64,000 nt of DNA from Streptomyces sp. NBC_01571 (GCF_026339875.1 NZ_JAPEPZ010000002.1:620001-684000); one strand, 5' to 3'. Shown: positions 52,192 to 61,649, counted from the first letter of the stretch. Notes: a model not told the origin generated them from the sequence alone. Numbers and translations are program-made.

Positions 52192-52749
52192 ATGGCATCC
52201 GTCGCCTCCGACAAGCACGTCGCCGCCACGCCCTCCCTGCACCGGCTGTACGTCATCCGCTTCGTCTTCGCCGCCGTGTGGGCGGTGCTCCTCCTGGTGT
52301 CCGGATCCGACCTCACCACCGGGGCCAAGCTGCTGCTGTTCCTCTATCCCGCCTTCGACGTGGCTGCGGCCGTCGTCGACTCGAGGTCGGCGCGCGCCGC
52401 CGGGCCGGTCAAGGGCCTGTACGCCAACATGGCCGTCAGCGCGCTCGCCGCCGTCGGCGTCGCGGTCGCCACTACCTCGAACATCGCCGACGTTCTGCGC
52501 GTCTGGGGCGCGTGGGCGGTCGTCTCCGGCCTGATCCAGCTCCTCGTGGGCGTCGCGCGCCGACCGATGGGCGGCCAGTGGGCCATGATCGTCAGCGGCG
52601 GCATCTCGGTACTGGCCGGCGCGTCCTTCATCCGAAGCGCCTCACAGAACGACCCCTCGCTGACCGCCCTCGCCGGCTACGCCACGCTCGGAGGGATCTT
52701 CTTCCTCGTCTCGGCGATCCGCCTGTCCCGCGCGGCCCGTAAGGGCTGA
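52192..52749 (+). CDS. DUF308/HdeD-like small membrane protein
   Basis: 185 residues from ATG 52192 (CTGGAG at 6 nt). Six hydrophobic segments in three hairpins: VIRFVFAAVWAVLLLVSGSD, AKLLLFLYPAFDVAAAVVDS, YANMAVSALAAVGVAVATTS, WGAWAVVSGLIQLLVGVARR, GGISVLAGASFIRSASQND, LGGIFFLVSAIRLSRAARKG. This is the DUF308/HdeD-like pattern. Sole apparent target of the divergent TetR. Role unknown, perhaps membrane stress. Confidence 0.85.
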   Translation: MASVASDKHVAATPSLHRLYVIRFVFAAVWAVLLLVSGSDLTTGAKLLLFLYPAFDVAAAVVDSRSARAAGPVKGLYANMAVSALAAVGVAVATTSNIADVLRVWGAWAVVSGLIQLLVGVARRPMGGQWAMIVSGGISVLAGASFIRSASQNDPSLTALAGYATLGGIFFLVSAIRLSRAARKG

Positions 52750-53348
52750 CCTGTGTCGACCAAGGAGCGCGGCGACCAGACGCGGCGCACGAATCCGGAC
52801 GTGCCCGACAAGGTCCGGCTCGGCGACAGGCCGGTGCGACGGTTGCGTTCGGCGCCATGAGGCCTGGCCCGGCCGGGGAGTTGGGGGCCGCCGACAGACC
52901 GGGACAACTCGATCGATGCGACTGGCCGACCGGCGTGGTCCGCCACGTTGCAGCCGCCACCGCAAGGTCAGGCTTCGGCTGGAGCTGAGCCGGCCGCCCC
53001 CGCCCCGCCCCGTGCGCCGCGGAATGGGGCGACCAGTCAGTGGGATCTTTTCCCGGCCTTGCCGGGCCCGTCGCATCATCGTCTCGATGTCGAGGAAATC
53101 AGTGTCACCGGCCTGCTGCAGGCCAGTCCCTCGGTATCGGACGGACCGCCGCACGAACCGTTCCGCTCTCACTCCAGGGAGCGCCTCCCTTCGATGCACT
53201 AACCCCAATTCCGCGGAGTGGCCCGAACAGGCAGTCCCGGCAAGCCCGTTGGAAGAAACCACAGAGCAACCCGCCTGACAGCCTCCGAGTCGAGCATCCC
53301 GGACGCGGACATCTCGGCCGCCGCCGCACGAGCGAGGACCCGACGTAC
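52750..53348. other. 599-bp region without a supported gene
   Basis: Only Arg/Pro-rich frames in both orientations. A weak hairpin AGGGAG-CGC-CTCCCT lies near 53173-53187. No promoter or family match was seen. Confidence 0.35.
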
Positions 53349-53639
53349 GTGCCCCTCGACACCGACAGCTTCTCGGTCAAGCTGCGTACCACGAAGCGGC
53401 AGCGCTTCGGGCTCGCAGGCTGCAACGTCACCGTCGAGCCGAACCTGACCCTCCGGGTCGGGACCGAGGACGTCGGCCCGGACGCCACGTACGAGATCAG
53501 CGGCGACGGGTCCGACCCGGTCATCGAGACGGCCGAGCTGACGACCCGGACGAGCCTGAACTACAAGCCCGCCATGATCAACACCGCTTCCGCGAGCACA
53601 GAGGTGTCCATCGAGATCACCGACGTCCACAAGCAGTGA
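53349..53639 (+). CDS. Hypothetical beta-rich protein (96 aa)
   Basis: Probable GTG start at 53349; the longer frame upstream is Arg-rich and unlike the rest. LDTDSFSVKLRTTKRQRFGL, NVTVEPNLTLRVGTEDVGPD, ATYEISGDGSDPVIETAELT, INTASASTEVSIEITDVHKQ: a compact beta sandwich with a single Cys, high GC3 and good codon use. Family not recognised. Confidence 0.5.
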   Translation: MPLDTDSFSVKLRTTKRQRFGLAGCNVTVEPNLTLRVGTEDVGPDATYEISGDGSDPVIETAELTTRTSLNYKPAMINTASASTEVSIEITDVHKQ

Positions 53640-53806
53640 GGTCACGGTATCGGGAACGGATGATGCGCGCCTGCCCGGGCCCTGCTGCCAACGTCGCCCG
53701 CAGCGGGGCCCGTTGCGTCATCCTGGGCGCACGCCAACCTCTGTCCGGGCGACCGGTGAAGGCAAGAAGATGACCCTCGACGAGCTCGCCCAGGTATGGC
53801 AACGCG

Positions 53807-53950
53807 GTCAGCCGTCGTCCTCGGTGAGCGCGATCTCGACCTGTTTGATCTTCCCGCTGTAGGAGAGCTCCGCGCGGACGTGGCGGTCGCCGGGGATGCC
53901 GGCCTTCCACGCCTCCTCGACGAGGTCACGGAGTACTCGCCAGAACAAGA
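53807..53950 (-). pseudogene. Short conserved-looking C-terminal fragment
   Basis: Minus frame reads RVLFWRVLRDLVEEAWKAGI, PGDRHVRAELSYSGKIKQVE, IALTEDDG and TGA. Composition is that of a real amphipathic protein end, but no start codon with SD is evident. Either a small gene of ~45 residues or the tail of a lost one. Confidence 0.3.
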
Positions 53951-54174
53951 CGCGGTGCAGACGGCTGTCGGCACATTGCGAGACACGTCGCCCGTCGTCG
54001 TCACCACACGCCCCCGTTGCGTCCGGCTGTGCGCAGGATCATCACGTGTGGCCGCCGGATCCGGTGTGCTCCGGGGACCGGCGTTCTCGGTAGCGTGAAC
54101 CATCTGCTGCATGGAGTGTCCAGGTGTCCTGCTGGTCCGTGCGACGGCTTCCGACGGAGAGTGATGAGGCTGCA

Positions 54175-54582
54175 ATGAGTGAACTGACGAAGCCCGAGGT
54201 CGACGTTCCGGAGGGTGACGCTCCTACCGAGCTGACCATCCGGGACCTGGTCGTCGGGGACGGAGCTGAGGTGAAGCCGGGGATGGTGGTCAGGGTCCAC
54301 TATGTCGGGGTGACCTTCGAGTCCGGGAAGGAGTTCGATGCCTCCTGGGACCGGGGGCAGCCGTTCAAGTTCACCCTCGGCGGTGGCAAGGTCATCAAGG
54401 GCTGGGACCGGGGGGTGAGGGGGATGAAGGTCGGCGGTCGGCGCGAGATCATCGTTCCCCCGCGGCTCGGCTACGGCAGTCAGTCACCCTCGCCGTTGAT
54501 CCCGGGGGGCTCGACCCTGGTCTTCGTGGTGGACCTGCTGGACTCGTATTCCAGCACAACCGGGTGGAGCAAAGCCTGGTGA
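54175..54582 (+). CDS. FKBP-type peptidyl-prolyl isomerase
   Basis: 135 residues from ATG 54175 (GATGAGG at 6 nt). GAEVKPGMVVRVHYVGVTFE, GKEFDASWDRGQPFKFTLGG, GKVIKGWDRGVRGMKVGGRR, EIIVPPRLGYGSQSPSPLIP, GSTLVFVVDLLD: complete FKBP fold with the VIKGWD and Tyr of LGYG pocket residues. Accelerates X-Pro isomerisation in the cytosol. The last ~12 residues (SYSSTTGWSKAW) are atypical and may reflect a lost stop. Confidence 0.94.
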   Translation: MSELTKPEVDVPEGDAPTELTIRDLVVGDGAEVKPGMVVRVHYVGVTFESGKEFDASWDRGQPFKFTLGGGKVIKGWDRGVRGMKVGGRREIIVPPRLGYGSQSPSPLIPGGSTLVFVVDLLDSYSSTTGWSKAW

Positions 54583-55015
54583 CCCTGGCCGCTCCTCCCC
54601 CACGACGTGCTGCGTCGTCCCCCGGGGTTGGCGCCGCCGTGCTCCTCGCTGCCGCTCCTGCTTCCGCCTCCGCAGTGTCCGACGGTACCGCTGCGACTCA
54701 GCGACCGCCGAAGGCCACGAAGCGACCCACTGCTCGACGACCTGCCCGGCGCCGCCGCCCGGACGTCTGAACCCAGCGGCCGCGCGCTCAGCAAACGGGA
54801 AGGGTCCCCGGCGGAATCCAGCTCGTCGCACTGCCGATCACGGCGCCGTTCCGAGAAGGCTCCGCCCAGCGACAACACAGTGCGCAAGCCGACACGAACC
54901 AAGACCCGGACCAGCGAGAGCCTCTGCTGCATTAGTGGGGCCAGCTCGAGCCGCCCGGGGGGTGTGCCGGAGTTCAGGGTCAGAGCGCCACCGCTGCCCT
55001 GCGGGGTGGCGGTGT
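54583..55015. other. 433-bp region without a supported gene
   Basis: Between convergent FKBP and repeat-protein genes. Frames on both strands are Ser/Arg/Pro-rich and lack SD or family similarity. No clear terminator stem was found by eye. Confidence 0.35.
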
Positions 55016-56935
55016 TCAGCTCCGGGCTGCCACGGCTGCCGCGGCCGCGGCCAGGATGCGGTGCAGGACGGGGACCGGGATCGCCGGATTGGTGACCGCC
55101 GCCCATGCCGTGTCGCGGTCGTGCAGCAGCCCGGCAAGGACGCGGGCCGGCAGTCGCAGATTGCGCATCGCGGTCCCGCGGACGTGGTCCGCTGGGTCGT
55201 TCAGCAGCCGCACCGCGTCGGCCGGTGACAGCCGGGGGTCCTCGGCCGCGCGGCGGCGCACCTCGGCTTCCGGGTCGCGGGCGAGACGTGCGACGTCGGC
55301 AGGCGTGGACTCCGGGTCGTCCAGGGCCAGGCGGCGCATCCGCCCACCGGGGTCGCCGGCGTAGCGCAGCAGGCCCGTACGGGGGAAGTTGGGGTGGCTG
55401 CGGGGGCGGTCGGGGTAAGTGAAGCTGCCGTCCCACCAGCGCCAGACCTCCAGCAGCATCTCGGCCGGCGCGTCGTCGCACGATTCGGCGAGGAACAGGC
55501 GGACCGTCCGGTCCTCGTCCCGCGCCAGACGCTCCACGACGTCCGGTGGAAGATGTCGCGCACGGGCCACGCTTCGGCGGATGAGCGGATGGGACGATAC
55601 GGCGAGGCGGCGCATCGCGTCGGCGTCACCGTGCAGGCCCTTGACCCAGGGCAGAGTGCGCGACACCGACGTCGGGTCGAAGTCGTAGCGCACCGCGGCA
55701 CGCTGATCCTCGTCGAGGTCGGGCCGCAATGCCACCGCCGAGCGGATGTCGTCGTCCGGGTCCTCTGCCAGGACCGCGACGCCGTGTGCACTGAGCCGCG
55801 GGTTGGCGGCCAGCGCTCGGCGTACCTCCGCGTCCTCGTCCCGGACCAGCTCCGCCTCCAGCTCGGCTGAGAGACGGCACTGTTCGAGCGCGCTACGGGG
55901 CGGGGGCAGCGCGGCAAAGACCTCGCGAGGCATGGGGACGCCGGTGTGGTGGGCGAGCAGCGCCGCCGTACGCACCGCGTCGTCGGTGTCGGCCAGCAGT
56001 CGCGCCCGCAGCGGCGCGGCGAGGTCTTCCCACCGGGCGCAGGCAGTCGCCCGCGCCCGGGGATCGGCGTCGGCCGCGAGGCTGGGGAGGTGGTGTGCAG
56101 GGAGTCCCGGGAGCTCGGCCGCCTGAGCGCGGGACGGGCCGGCGAGGAGGTCGTCGTACAGGTCTCCGGGGAGTTCGACGCCCCAGGCGCAGGCATGCTC
56201 GGCCCAGAGCACGCGCCGGCTCGGCGACGGTTCGGCGCGGACCAGGCGTACCCACTGATCGGACGTGAGCTTGGGCCGGAAGGTGTCCGCGGGCCTCGAG
56301 CGCACCCTCGGATCGGGATGTGCCACGGCGGCGTCGAGTACGGCGGGCCGGTCGCAGCCGTACAGGAAGCCCGCCTCCACATCCAGCAGCCGGATCAGCA
56401 GCTCGTCCGGTGCGGCCGGATTGGACCCGATCCCCTCCGCCCAGTGCAAAGGCCATGCCGGCCGGCCGGGCACCGCCGCCCACACCTCGGCGCGCTCGAC
56501 CTCCGTCTCGCGCCCGGCGGCCACGGCGGCCTCCTCCAGCCGCTCCGGCAGTCGGTCGAGGGCCGTCACCCGAGACCCGTCCGCGCCGGGCACCTCCGCC
56601 AGCAGCACCTGCCCGTCGAGGGAGAGCGCCACGAACCCGGGGTCGCCGGTCAGCCCCGGCACACCGCCGCCGGCGTAGCGGACCTGGGTCCACCAGGAGT
56701 CGTTGCCGCCGATCCGATGTCCGAGGACTGCCACCAGGAACTCTCCGTCGGCATCTGCAAGGCGGCTCCACCACGCGGCGTCGAGCGCTTCCCGGGCCGC
56801 ACCGTCCGGTGCCGCGATCCCCCGCGCGATCCGCCAGCCGGCCTCCGGCGGGAACAGGCTGCCCGGGCGCACGTCCTCGACAACCGTGAGTCCGGCGCGT
56901 GCGAGTAGTTCGTGGAGTTTCTGTTGGTGCTGCAC
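55016..56935 (-). CDS. HEAT/LRV-repeat protein
   Basis: 639 residues, GTG 56935. An N-terminal globular part (~1-200) is followed by repeated ~24-residue units of the form HPDPRVRSRPADTFRPKLTS, DEDAEVRRALAANPRLSAHG, DPDDDIRSAVALRPDLDEDQ, DPEAEVRRRAAEDPRLSPAD, DPADHVRGTAMRNLRLPARV. These D-P-x-x-x-V-R units are leucine-rich-variant/HEAT solenoids used for protein binding. Cytosolic; partner unknown. Ends in a poly-Ala tail AAAAAAVAARS. Confidence 0.85.
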   Translation of the reverse strand: MQHQQKLHELLARAGLTVVEDVRPGSLFPPEAGWRIARGIAAPDGAAREALDAAWWSRLADADGEFLVAVLGHRIGGNDSWWTQVRYAGGGVPGLTGDPGFVALSLDGQVLLAEVPGADGSRVTALDRLPERLEEAAVAAGRETEVERAEVWAAVPGRPAWPLHWAEGIGSNPAAPDELLIRLLDVEAGFLYGCDRPAVLDAAVAHPDPRVRSRPADTFRPKLTSDQWVRLVRAEPSPSRRVLWAEHACAWGVELPGDLYDDLLAGPSRAQAAELPGLPAHHLPSLAADADPRARATACARWEDLAAPLRARLLADTDDAVRTAALLAHHTGVPMPREVFAALPPPRSALEQCRLSAELEAELVRDEDAEVRRALAANPRLSAHGVAVLAEDPDDDIRSAVALRPDLDEDQRAAVRYDFDPTSVSRTLPWVKGLHGDADAMRRLAVSSHPLIRRSVARARHLPPDVVERLARDEDRTVRLFLAESCDDAPAEMLLEVWRWWDGSFTYPDRPRSHPNFPRTGLLRYAGDPGGRMRRLALDDPESTPADVARLARDPEAEVRRRAAEDPRLSPADAVRLLNDPADHVRGTAMRNLRLPARVLAGLLHDRDTAWAAVTNPAIPVPVLHRILAAAAAAVAARS

Positions 56936-57261
56936 CCGGTCATGATCCCCATCGACTCACGGTGGGACAAGGCCCTCAGCCCAGGCCCAACCGGCCCTCA
57001 CCCGCGTACAGGTTGATTGGCTGCGATGTCGTTCGGCCCCGCTCAGGCGGCTCGAGTTGGCCCCACTTGTGCAGCAGAGGCTTTCGCCGGCTCCGGCAGA
57101 GACCGGGCCATGCCGGCACGAGGCCGCTTCGGGCCGCCATGGATCTTCACGAAACGGGGCCGCTTCGAGCCGTCATGACGGGGCCGTTTGACGCCGCTGT
57201 AGCCAGCGCTACGGGACATCCGCTACGGGACTGTTCACGAGAGCCCCTCTGGCCAGGCATT

Positions 57262-57450
57262 CCGAAGGCGGCGGAGGCCGTTTCCGAGCACTGTGGCGCC
57301 GCGGTACTGATCACACGCGGCCGAATCGAACAGCAGCTGGGAAAGATCGCTGGCCTTGCCCCTCTCGACGAGCGCCGCAAGGCGTTCCGGCTGCTGATCG
57401 CGGTACTCGCGATCGCCGACGCACGGAACATGGCGGTGATGGACGGCGCG
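57262..57450 (+). pseudogene. DUF5958-like fragment
   Basis: The + frame has AAVLITRGRIEQQLGKIAGL, APLDERRKAFRLLIAVLAIA, DARN. This resembles DUF5958 proteins (PAVL..RGRI..QL.KI..L.LDER.KAFRLL.A.L..AD.RRR). The N-terminus and the Trp/His-rich C-terminus are absent; the frame then runs antisense to the broken ArsR-type gene. Imperfect GGCCGCTTCGxGCCG repeats at 57120-57180 precede it. Confidence 0.4.
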
Positions 57451-57479
57451 CTGCTGATCGTTACCTTCGCCGAACTCCG

Positions 57480-57950
57480 GCGCGTCTGCCTCCTCCTCGG
57501 CCTCATCGACCAGTTGGGCGAGGGCCTCGCCGAGTTCTCTTGCCTTCGCGGGGCTCAGACGTAGGTGGCGAAGTGTCAGGTGGGTCTCCACGGGTGAGCG
57601 GTCCAGCTCCTGGGCGACCGCGGCGAGCATCGCGGCGGTGCCTGTCGCTTGGGGTTCGGCGACGACCATCTGGCGGGCCGTGCGCTGGTAGTACTGCTCG
57701 GTGCCGCCGCGGACCTGGCGCGTCTCGGCGATGTGGACCAACTCGGCCTCGCGGAGCACCTTGAGGTGGTGGGCCACGTTGCCCTTCTTCGCTCGAGCTG
57801 CGCCGCAAGCTGGCTGGTGGTGGCAGGCCGGTGGCCCAGGGCGAAGAGCCACCGCTGACGCAAGGGGTGAGAGAGCGCCGCGAACTGCTCAGGCGCACCG
57901 ATCTCCAGGACGTCCTCAGGAGGCGGCGGACAGGGAGGCTGATCACACAT
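57480..57950 (-). pseudogene. ArsR-type winged-helix regulator with 1-nt deletion
   Basis: From ATG 57950: APEQFAALSHPLRQRWLFAL, GHRPATTSQLAAQLE, then a missing G (GAGGCG reads GAGCG near 57798) shifts the frame. The other frame continues AKKGNVAHHLKVLREAELVH, VRGGTEQYYQRTARQMVVAE, ETHLTLRHLRLSPAKARELG, EEADAPEFG. The parts make one complete ArsR/HTH_20 regulator. The end fuses to unrelated sequence near 57480. Divergent from the S41 peptidase, which it may have controlled. Confidence 0.75.
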
Positions 57951-58007
57951 GCCAAGAGCGTCTAAACCCTTTGATGCTTTCGCAAGGGCAGTGCTCTACT
58001 CCCTGCC

Positions 58008-58913
58008 ATGACGACTCCGACGAAGCTTGCGCCTGCCCCTGTCATCGACGAGACGGCCAGGCTGCTGACCGAGCACTACGTTTTCCCCGAGATAGCTGAG
58101 CAGTTGGCCGGCCTGCTGCAACGACGCCTCGCCGAGGGCGCCTACGACGTCGACGACGCCGAGGAGTTCGCCCGCCTGGTCACCGCGGACCTGCAGTCCG
58201 TCAACGGCGACCGGCACCTGAGACTGAAGCACCACGCCGTCCCGGTCCCCCCGAAGCAGGGGGCGGCCACCCTGGACGCCATGCGCCGGGACTTCGACTC
58301 CTCTCTGGGCGGTGCGCCCCGGGTGCAGTTGCTCGACGGAGGGGTCGCCGTGGTGGAGCTCGCACCGATGCTGTTTCCGCTGGAGTGGGCAGCCGAGCCG
58401 CTGAGCGCCGCGCTCACCCTGGCCTCCCGCGCCCAGGCACTGATCGTGGACCTGCGGGCCAACCGGGGCGGCGACCCGGACACGGTCGCCTTCGTCTGCA
58501 GCTACCTGCTCGACGAGCGCACCCACCTCAACACCATGTACTGGCGCGGCGGCGAGCGCAGCGAGCAGTCCTGGAGCCTCCCGCACGTTCCCGGCGCGCG
58601 CTTCGGCGGCAGCAAGCCGTTGTATGTGCTGTCCAGCGACAGCACCTTCTCTGCCGCTGAGGAGCTGGCGTACGACCTCCAGCAGCTCGGCCGCGCCGTG
58701 GTCGTCGGCGAGCCCACCCGCGGCGGCGCCCATCCGTGCCAGGGTTGGACCCTGCATCCACACCTGGAAGCCACCGTCCCCGTCGGCCGTGCCATCCACC
58801 CCGTCTCCAGCAAGAACTGGGAGGGCGTCGGTGTGCAGCCGGACATCCCTTGCGCCGCTGCCGACTCCCTCGACCACGCTCACGCCCTGGCTCTTGCCCG
58901 ACTGGCAGACTGA
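58008..58913 (+). CDS. S41-family (IRBP/tail-specific) peptidase
   Basis: 301 residues, ATG 58008. N-terminal helical TRI-like region IDETARLLTEHYVFPEIAEQ, then ALIVDLRANRGGDPDTVAFV (substrate strand), YVLSSDSTFSAAEELAYDLQ with the nucleophile Ser, GRAVVVGEPTRGGAHPCQGW and the closing GVGVQPDIPC. No signal peptide and no PDZ domain: a compact interphotoreceptor-retinoid-binding-like S41 enzyme, probably cytosolic. Divergent from the broken ArsR-type gene with a 57-bp gap. Confidence 0.9.
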   Translation: MTTPTKLAPAPVIDETARLLTEHYVFPEIAEQLAGLLQRRLAEGAYDVDDAEEFARLVTADLQSVNGDRHLRLKHHAVPVPPKQGAATLDAMRRDFDSSLGGAPRVQLLDGGVAVVELAPMLFPLEWAAEPLSAALTLASRAQALIVDLRANRGGDPDTVAFVCSYLLDERTHLNTMYWRGGERSEQSWSLPHVPGARFGGSKPLYVLSSDSTFSAAEELAYDLQQLGRAVVVGEPTRGGAHPCQGWTLHPHLEATVPVGRAIHPVSSKNWEGVGVQPDIPCAAADSLDHAHALALARLAD

Positions 58914-59310
58914 GCCAGTCCAGCTCACCGACAGCACTGCTGGCAGCGCCTCCCCCACCCACCCTGGCGAGCTGGGCGAAGGCCGGCCTTGGTGCGGCCG
59001 GCATGCCTGGCTGTGACGATGTACCGCATCCCTGCTCCTGGCCGGCTTCGGCACGAGTCCCTCATGATCGCGGCGGTCATTCAATGGTGCGCCATCCCGT
59101 TGGTGCCGCAACGAGAAGTGCGGTTTCGCCACTGAAAGCGTTCATTCGGCCATGATTTGCCTGTGCTTGCGGCTGCCATGCGGTAGAAGCGTGGGCGTGC
59201 CAGGGCTGCGAAGCCCGCACGTCCGCCACAGACTGAAGCAGGGGCTCTGCCCGGCCTCGCCACGAGATTCGGTGGGTACCACGACGAATGGACTCGTCGG
59301 CAGTCGTGGA
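58914..59310. other. 397-bp region without a supported gene
   Basis: Convergent gap after the S41 peptidase and the SpoIIE phosphatase. No ORF with SD or family similarity, and no clear terminator. Confidence 0.35.
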
Positions 59311-61428
59311 TCAGTTCGTGACGCGGACCAGCAGTATGGCGATGTCGTCAGTGCGCGGGTTGAGCGAGGCATCGCCGAGGAGGGTTTCGGTGAGACCTTC
59401 GACGTCGTCGTTCGGGGCATGGGCCATTCGGTCGGCGAGGGCGCTGATCGCATCGTCGATGTCGATGCCCGGTGCTTCGACGAGCCCGTCGGTGTAGAGC
59501 GCCAGGGTGAGACCTGAGGACAACGGAATGTCCACTGCCGGGTAGTCGGCGTCCGCGACGATACCGAGCAGCAGTCCCGGGGGCAGTGCGAGGGCCTCCG
59601 TACGGCCGTCAGGATGGCGCAGGAGAGGCGGAAGGTGTCCGGCCGTGGCCAGGAGGGCCCGGCGCCGGACCAGATCGAACTGGATGCAGAGACAGCTGGC
59701 GAAGAGGCCGGGATCGAAGTCGCACATCACCTGATTGGTACGGGCGAGGAGGTCGTCCGGACGCATTCCCAAGGCGGCGTGGGTGTGAACGGCGGTGCGC
59801 AGCTGGCCCATCACGGCCGCAGCCCCTACGTTGTGGCCCTGGACGTCGCCGATGACCGCTGTGGCACATGCGGTGCCGCAGCGGATGAGGTCGTAGAAGT
59901 CGCCTCCGACGTCCATGCCGTGAGCCGCGGGCAGGTAGCGGGCGGCGGCCCGCAGGCCGGGAACGGCGGGTAGTCGTTGCGGCAGCAGACCGGTCTGCAG
60001 GGTGCGGGCCAGATCGTCCCTGGCCTCGTGCAGACAGGCCCTGTCCAGGGCCTGGGCGACCAGTCCGGCCACTGAAATCAGGAGATTGCGCTCCGTCGAC
60101 GGAAACCGGCGGGGCCGGTCGAAGGACAGGACGAGAATTCCGACCGGCCGACCGCGGATGACCAGCGGCAGAAACGCCCACGCGTTCTTGGTGCCGTATC
60201 GGACAGCCTCCGGGTACTTCTGCTGGAACTCGGCGAAACTGGCGAAGAACAGGGGGCTGTGGCCGGTCAGGGCCTTCGCGGGCGGATTGTCGGAGGCCAG
60301 GGAGCGGCCGTCGAAGAGGGACAGGAAGGCCGTGCTGTAGCCGCGGTGACCGACGACCCGCAGCCGTCCTTCGGCCGCGGTCATCAGCACGAGGCCCGTG
60401 GCACCGAAGGCGGGCAGGAACTGGTTGGCGATGGCGTCGGCGACATCGCTCACCCGCACCGTCTCCGTGAGGCTTGCCGCCAGGTGCATCAACTGGTGGA
60501 ACGGCTTGATCTCGGTCGGCTCCACGAAAGGCAGGACGTGTCGGCGCTGACCGGCCGGTGACGTCTGGGGAAGGGCCGCCATGTGGACGCTGACACCTGA
60601 GGGGTCGGGGTAGAGCTCGAAGGACAGGCACACATCGGGTGCGGGTGTGACGGTGAAGTGAGCGGGCCGGTGGCCGATGACCGTGGCACGGAACCGTTCC
60701 TCGAAGTCGGGACCACCGAGCCACCGCACAAGCTCCCACGGTCGCGCACCCAGCAGGTCGGCGGCGCCCACTCCGAGCAGGTCGCTCGCCGCCTTGCTGA
60801 CAAAGGTGATCCGACCTTCCAGATCCAGGGACATCGCCCCCGGCAGGCGCATGGCGTAGTCATGAGCGGCCAGTGCTTCGGCCTGATCCGGGGTGCGGGA
60901 CCGCTCCGCCGTCAATGCCATGGGGCGCTTGCCGGGCAGCAACGGATGTCCGCTTCGCGTCGAGCGCTCCAACAACAGGCCTGCTCGGCGGCAGAACGTA
61001 TCGATCGCCGCCTCTTCCGCCGGGCTCAGCCGCACGGGATGCGTGGGTGGCCACAGCAGGCAGACCGCACCCTGTACGGCCTCACCGGAGAAGATCGGGG
61101 CGGCCGCCACGGCGTGCTCGGGAACCATGAGAGCGAGCCGGGGATAGTGCAGGGCCAGCTCCTCGGAGTCGCCGACCCAGACCATGCGCCTCTCGCGCGT
61201 CGCCTCGGCAGCCGGGATCGCCTCTTCCACGTGGATCCGTGCCCAGGCGGAGAGAACGGTCCAGGACGTGCCGTACAGCATCGACAACTGCAGGACGGGC
61301 TCCTTGGGGGAAAGGAGGAACAGCATGGCGCTCGAGGCGTCGGTGTCCGTCACCAGATGCCGGAAGTGAGCGGCCATCTCCTTCCAGTCCCGTGCGGAGC
61401 CCGACGCAGGAGACTCCACGACCGTCAC
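59311..61428 (-). CDS. GAF-PAS-GAF-SpoIIE serine phosphatase
   Basis: 705 residues from GTG 61428 (AGGAAGG just upstream; a GTG at 61470 is in frame). GAF1 ~15-150 (SSAMLFLLSPKEPVLQLSML), PAS ~190-290 (DYAMRLPGAMSLDLEGRITF, ASDLLGVGAADLLG), GAF2 ~310-460 (GLVLMTAAEGRLRVVGHRGY), SpoIIE/PP2C ~480-705 (RYLPAAHGMDVGGDFYDLIR, VIGDVQGHNVGAAAVMGQLR, LALYTDGLVEAPGIDIDDAI, NPRTDDIAILLV), with the metal Asp residues present. Dephosphorylates STAS anti-anti-sigma proteins in response to signals at the GAF/PAS sensors. No C-terminal HATPase. Confidence 0.93.
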   Translation of the reverse strand: MTVVESPASGSARDWKEMAAHFRHLVTDTDASSAMLFLLSPKEPVLQLSMLYGTSWTVLSAWARIHVEEAIPAAEATRERRMVWVGDSEELALHYPRLALMVPEHAVAAAPIFSGEAVQGAVCLLWPPTHPVRLSPAEEAAIDTFCRRAGLLLERSTRSGHPLLPGKRPMALTAERSRTPDQAEALAAHDYAMRLPGAMSLDLEGRITFVSKAASDLLGVGAADLLGARPWELVRWLGGPDFEERFRATVIGHRPAHFTVTPAPDVCLSFELYPDPSGVSVHMAALPQTSPAGQRRHVLPFVEPTEIKPFHQLMHLAASLTETVRVSDVADAIANQFLPAFGATGLVLMTAAEGRLRVVGHRGYSTAFLSLFDGRSLASDNPPAKALTGHSPLFFASFAEFQQKYPEAVRYGTKNAWAFLPLVIRGRPVGILVLSFDRPRRFPSTERNLLISVAGLVAQALDRACLHEARDDLARTLQTGLLPQRLPAVPGLRAAARYLPAAHGMDVGGDFYDLIRCGTACATAVIGDVQGHNVGAAAVMGQLRTAVHTHAALGMRPDDLLARTNQVMCDFDPGLFASCLCIQFDLVRRRALLATAGHLPPLLRHPDGRTEALALPPGLLLGIVADADYPAVDIPLSSGLTLALYTDGLVEAPGIDIDDAISALADRMAHAPNDDVEGLTETLLGDASLNPRTDDIAILLVRVTN

Positions 61429-61553
61429 CGACCTTCCTGGAAACCGGCCACACGCTCGGTTACCGCGCACCCGGCGGGCTCCAGCCTGGTGCCGGAGTCG
61501 ACCGAGGGCCTCCCGTGCGCAAGATATACACCGACAATAGCTAGCTAAATCGA

Positions 61554-61574
61554 TGAAAGCCTTGCAAAAAGGCT
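61554..61574. terminator. Short hairpin with AT-rich flank
   Basis: AAAGCCTT-GCAAA-AAGGCTTT, an 8-bp perfect stem. Sits next to an unusually AT-rich stretch (TATACACCGACAATAGCTAGC, about 61523-61550) that may be the promoter of the phosphatase gene. Confidence 0.5.
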
Positions 61575-61596
61575 TTGTCTCCGGCTACCCCTCCCC

Positions 61597-61616
61597 CAGG
61601 CGGGTCCCGGGACCCG
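61597..61616. repeat. 20-bp perfect palindrome
   Basis: GGCGGGTCCCGGGACCCGCC is fully self-complementary with no spacer, just downstream of the decayed paralogue reading on the minus strand. Could be a terminator stem or protein-binding palindrome. Confidence 0.6.
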
Positions 61617-61649
61617 CCGTCTCCGGATGGTTCTGTCGCCGACGCTGAT

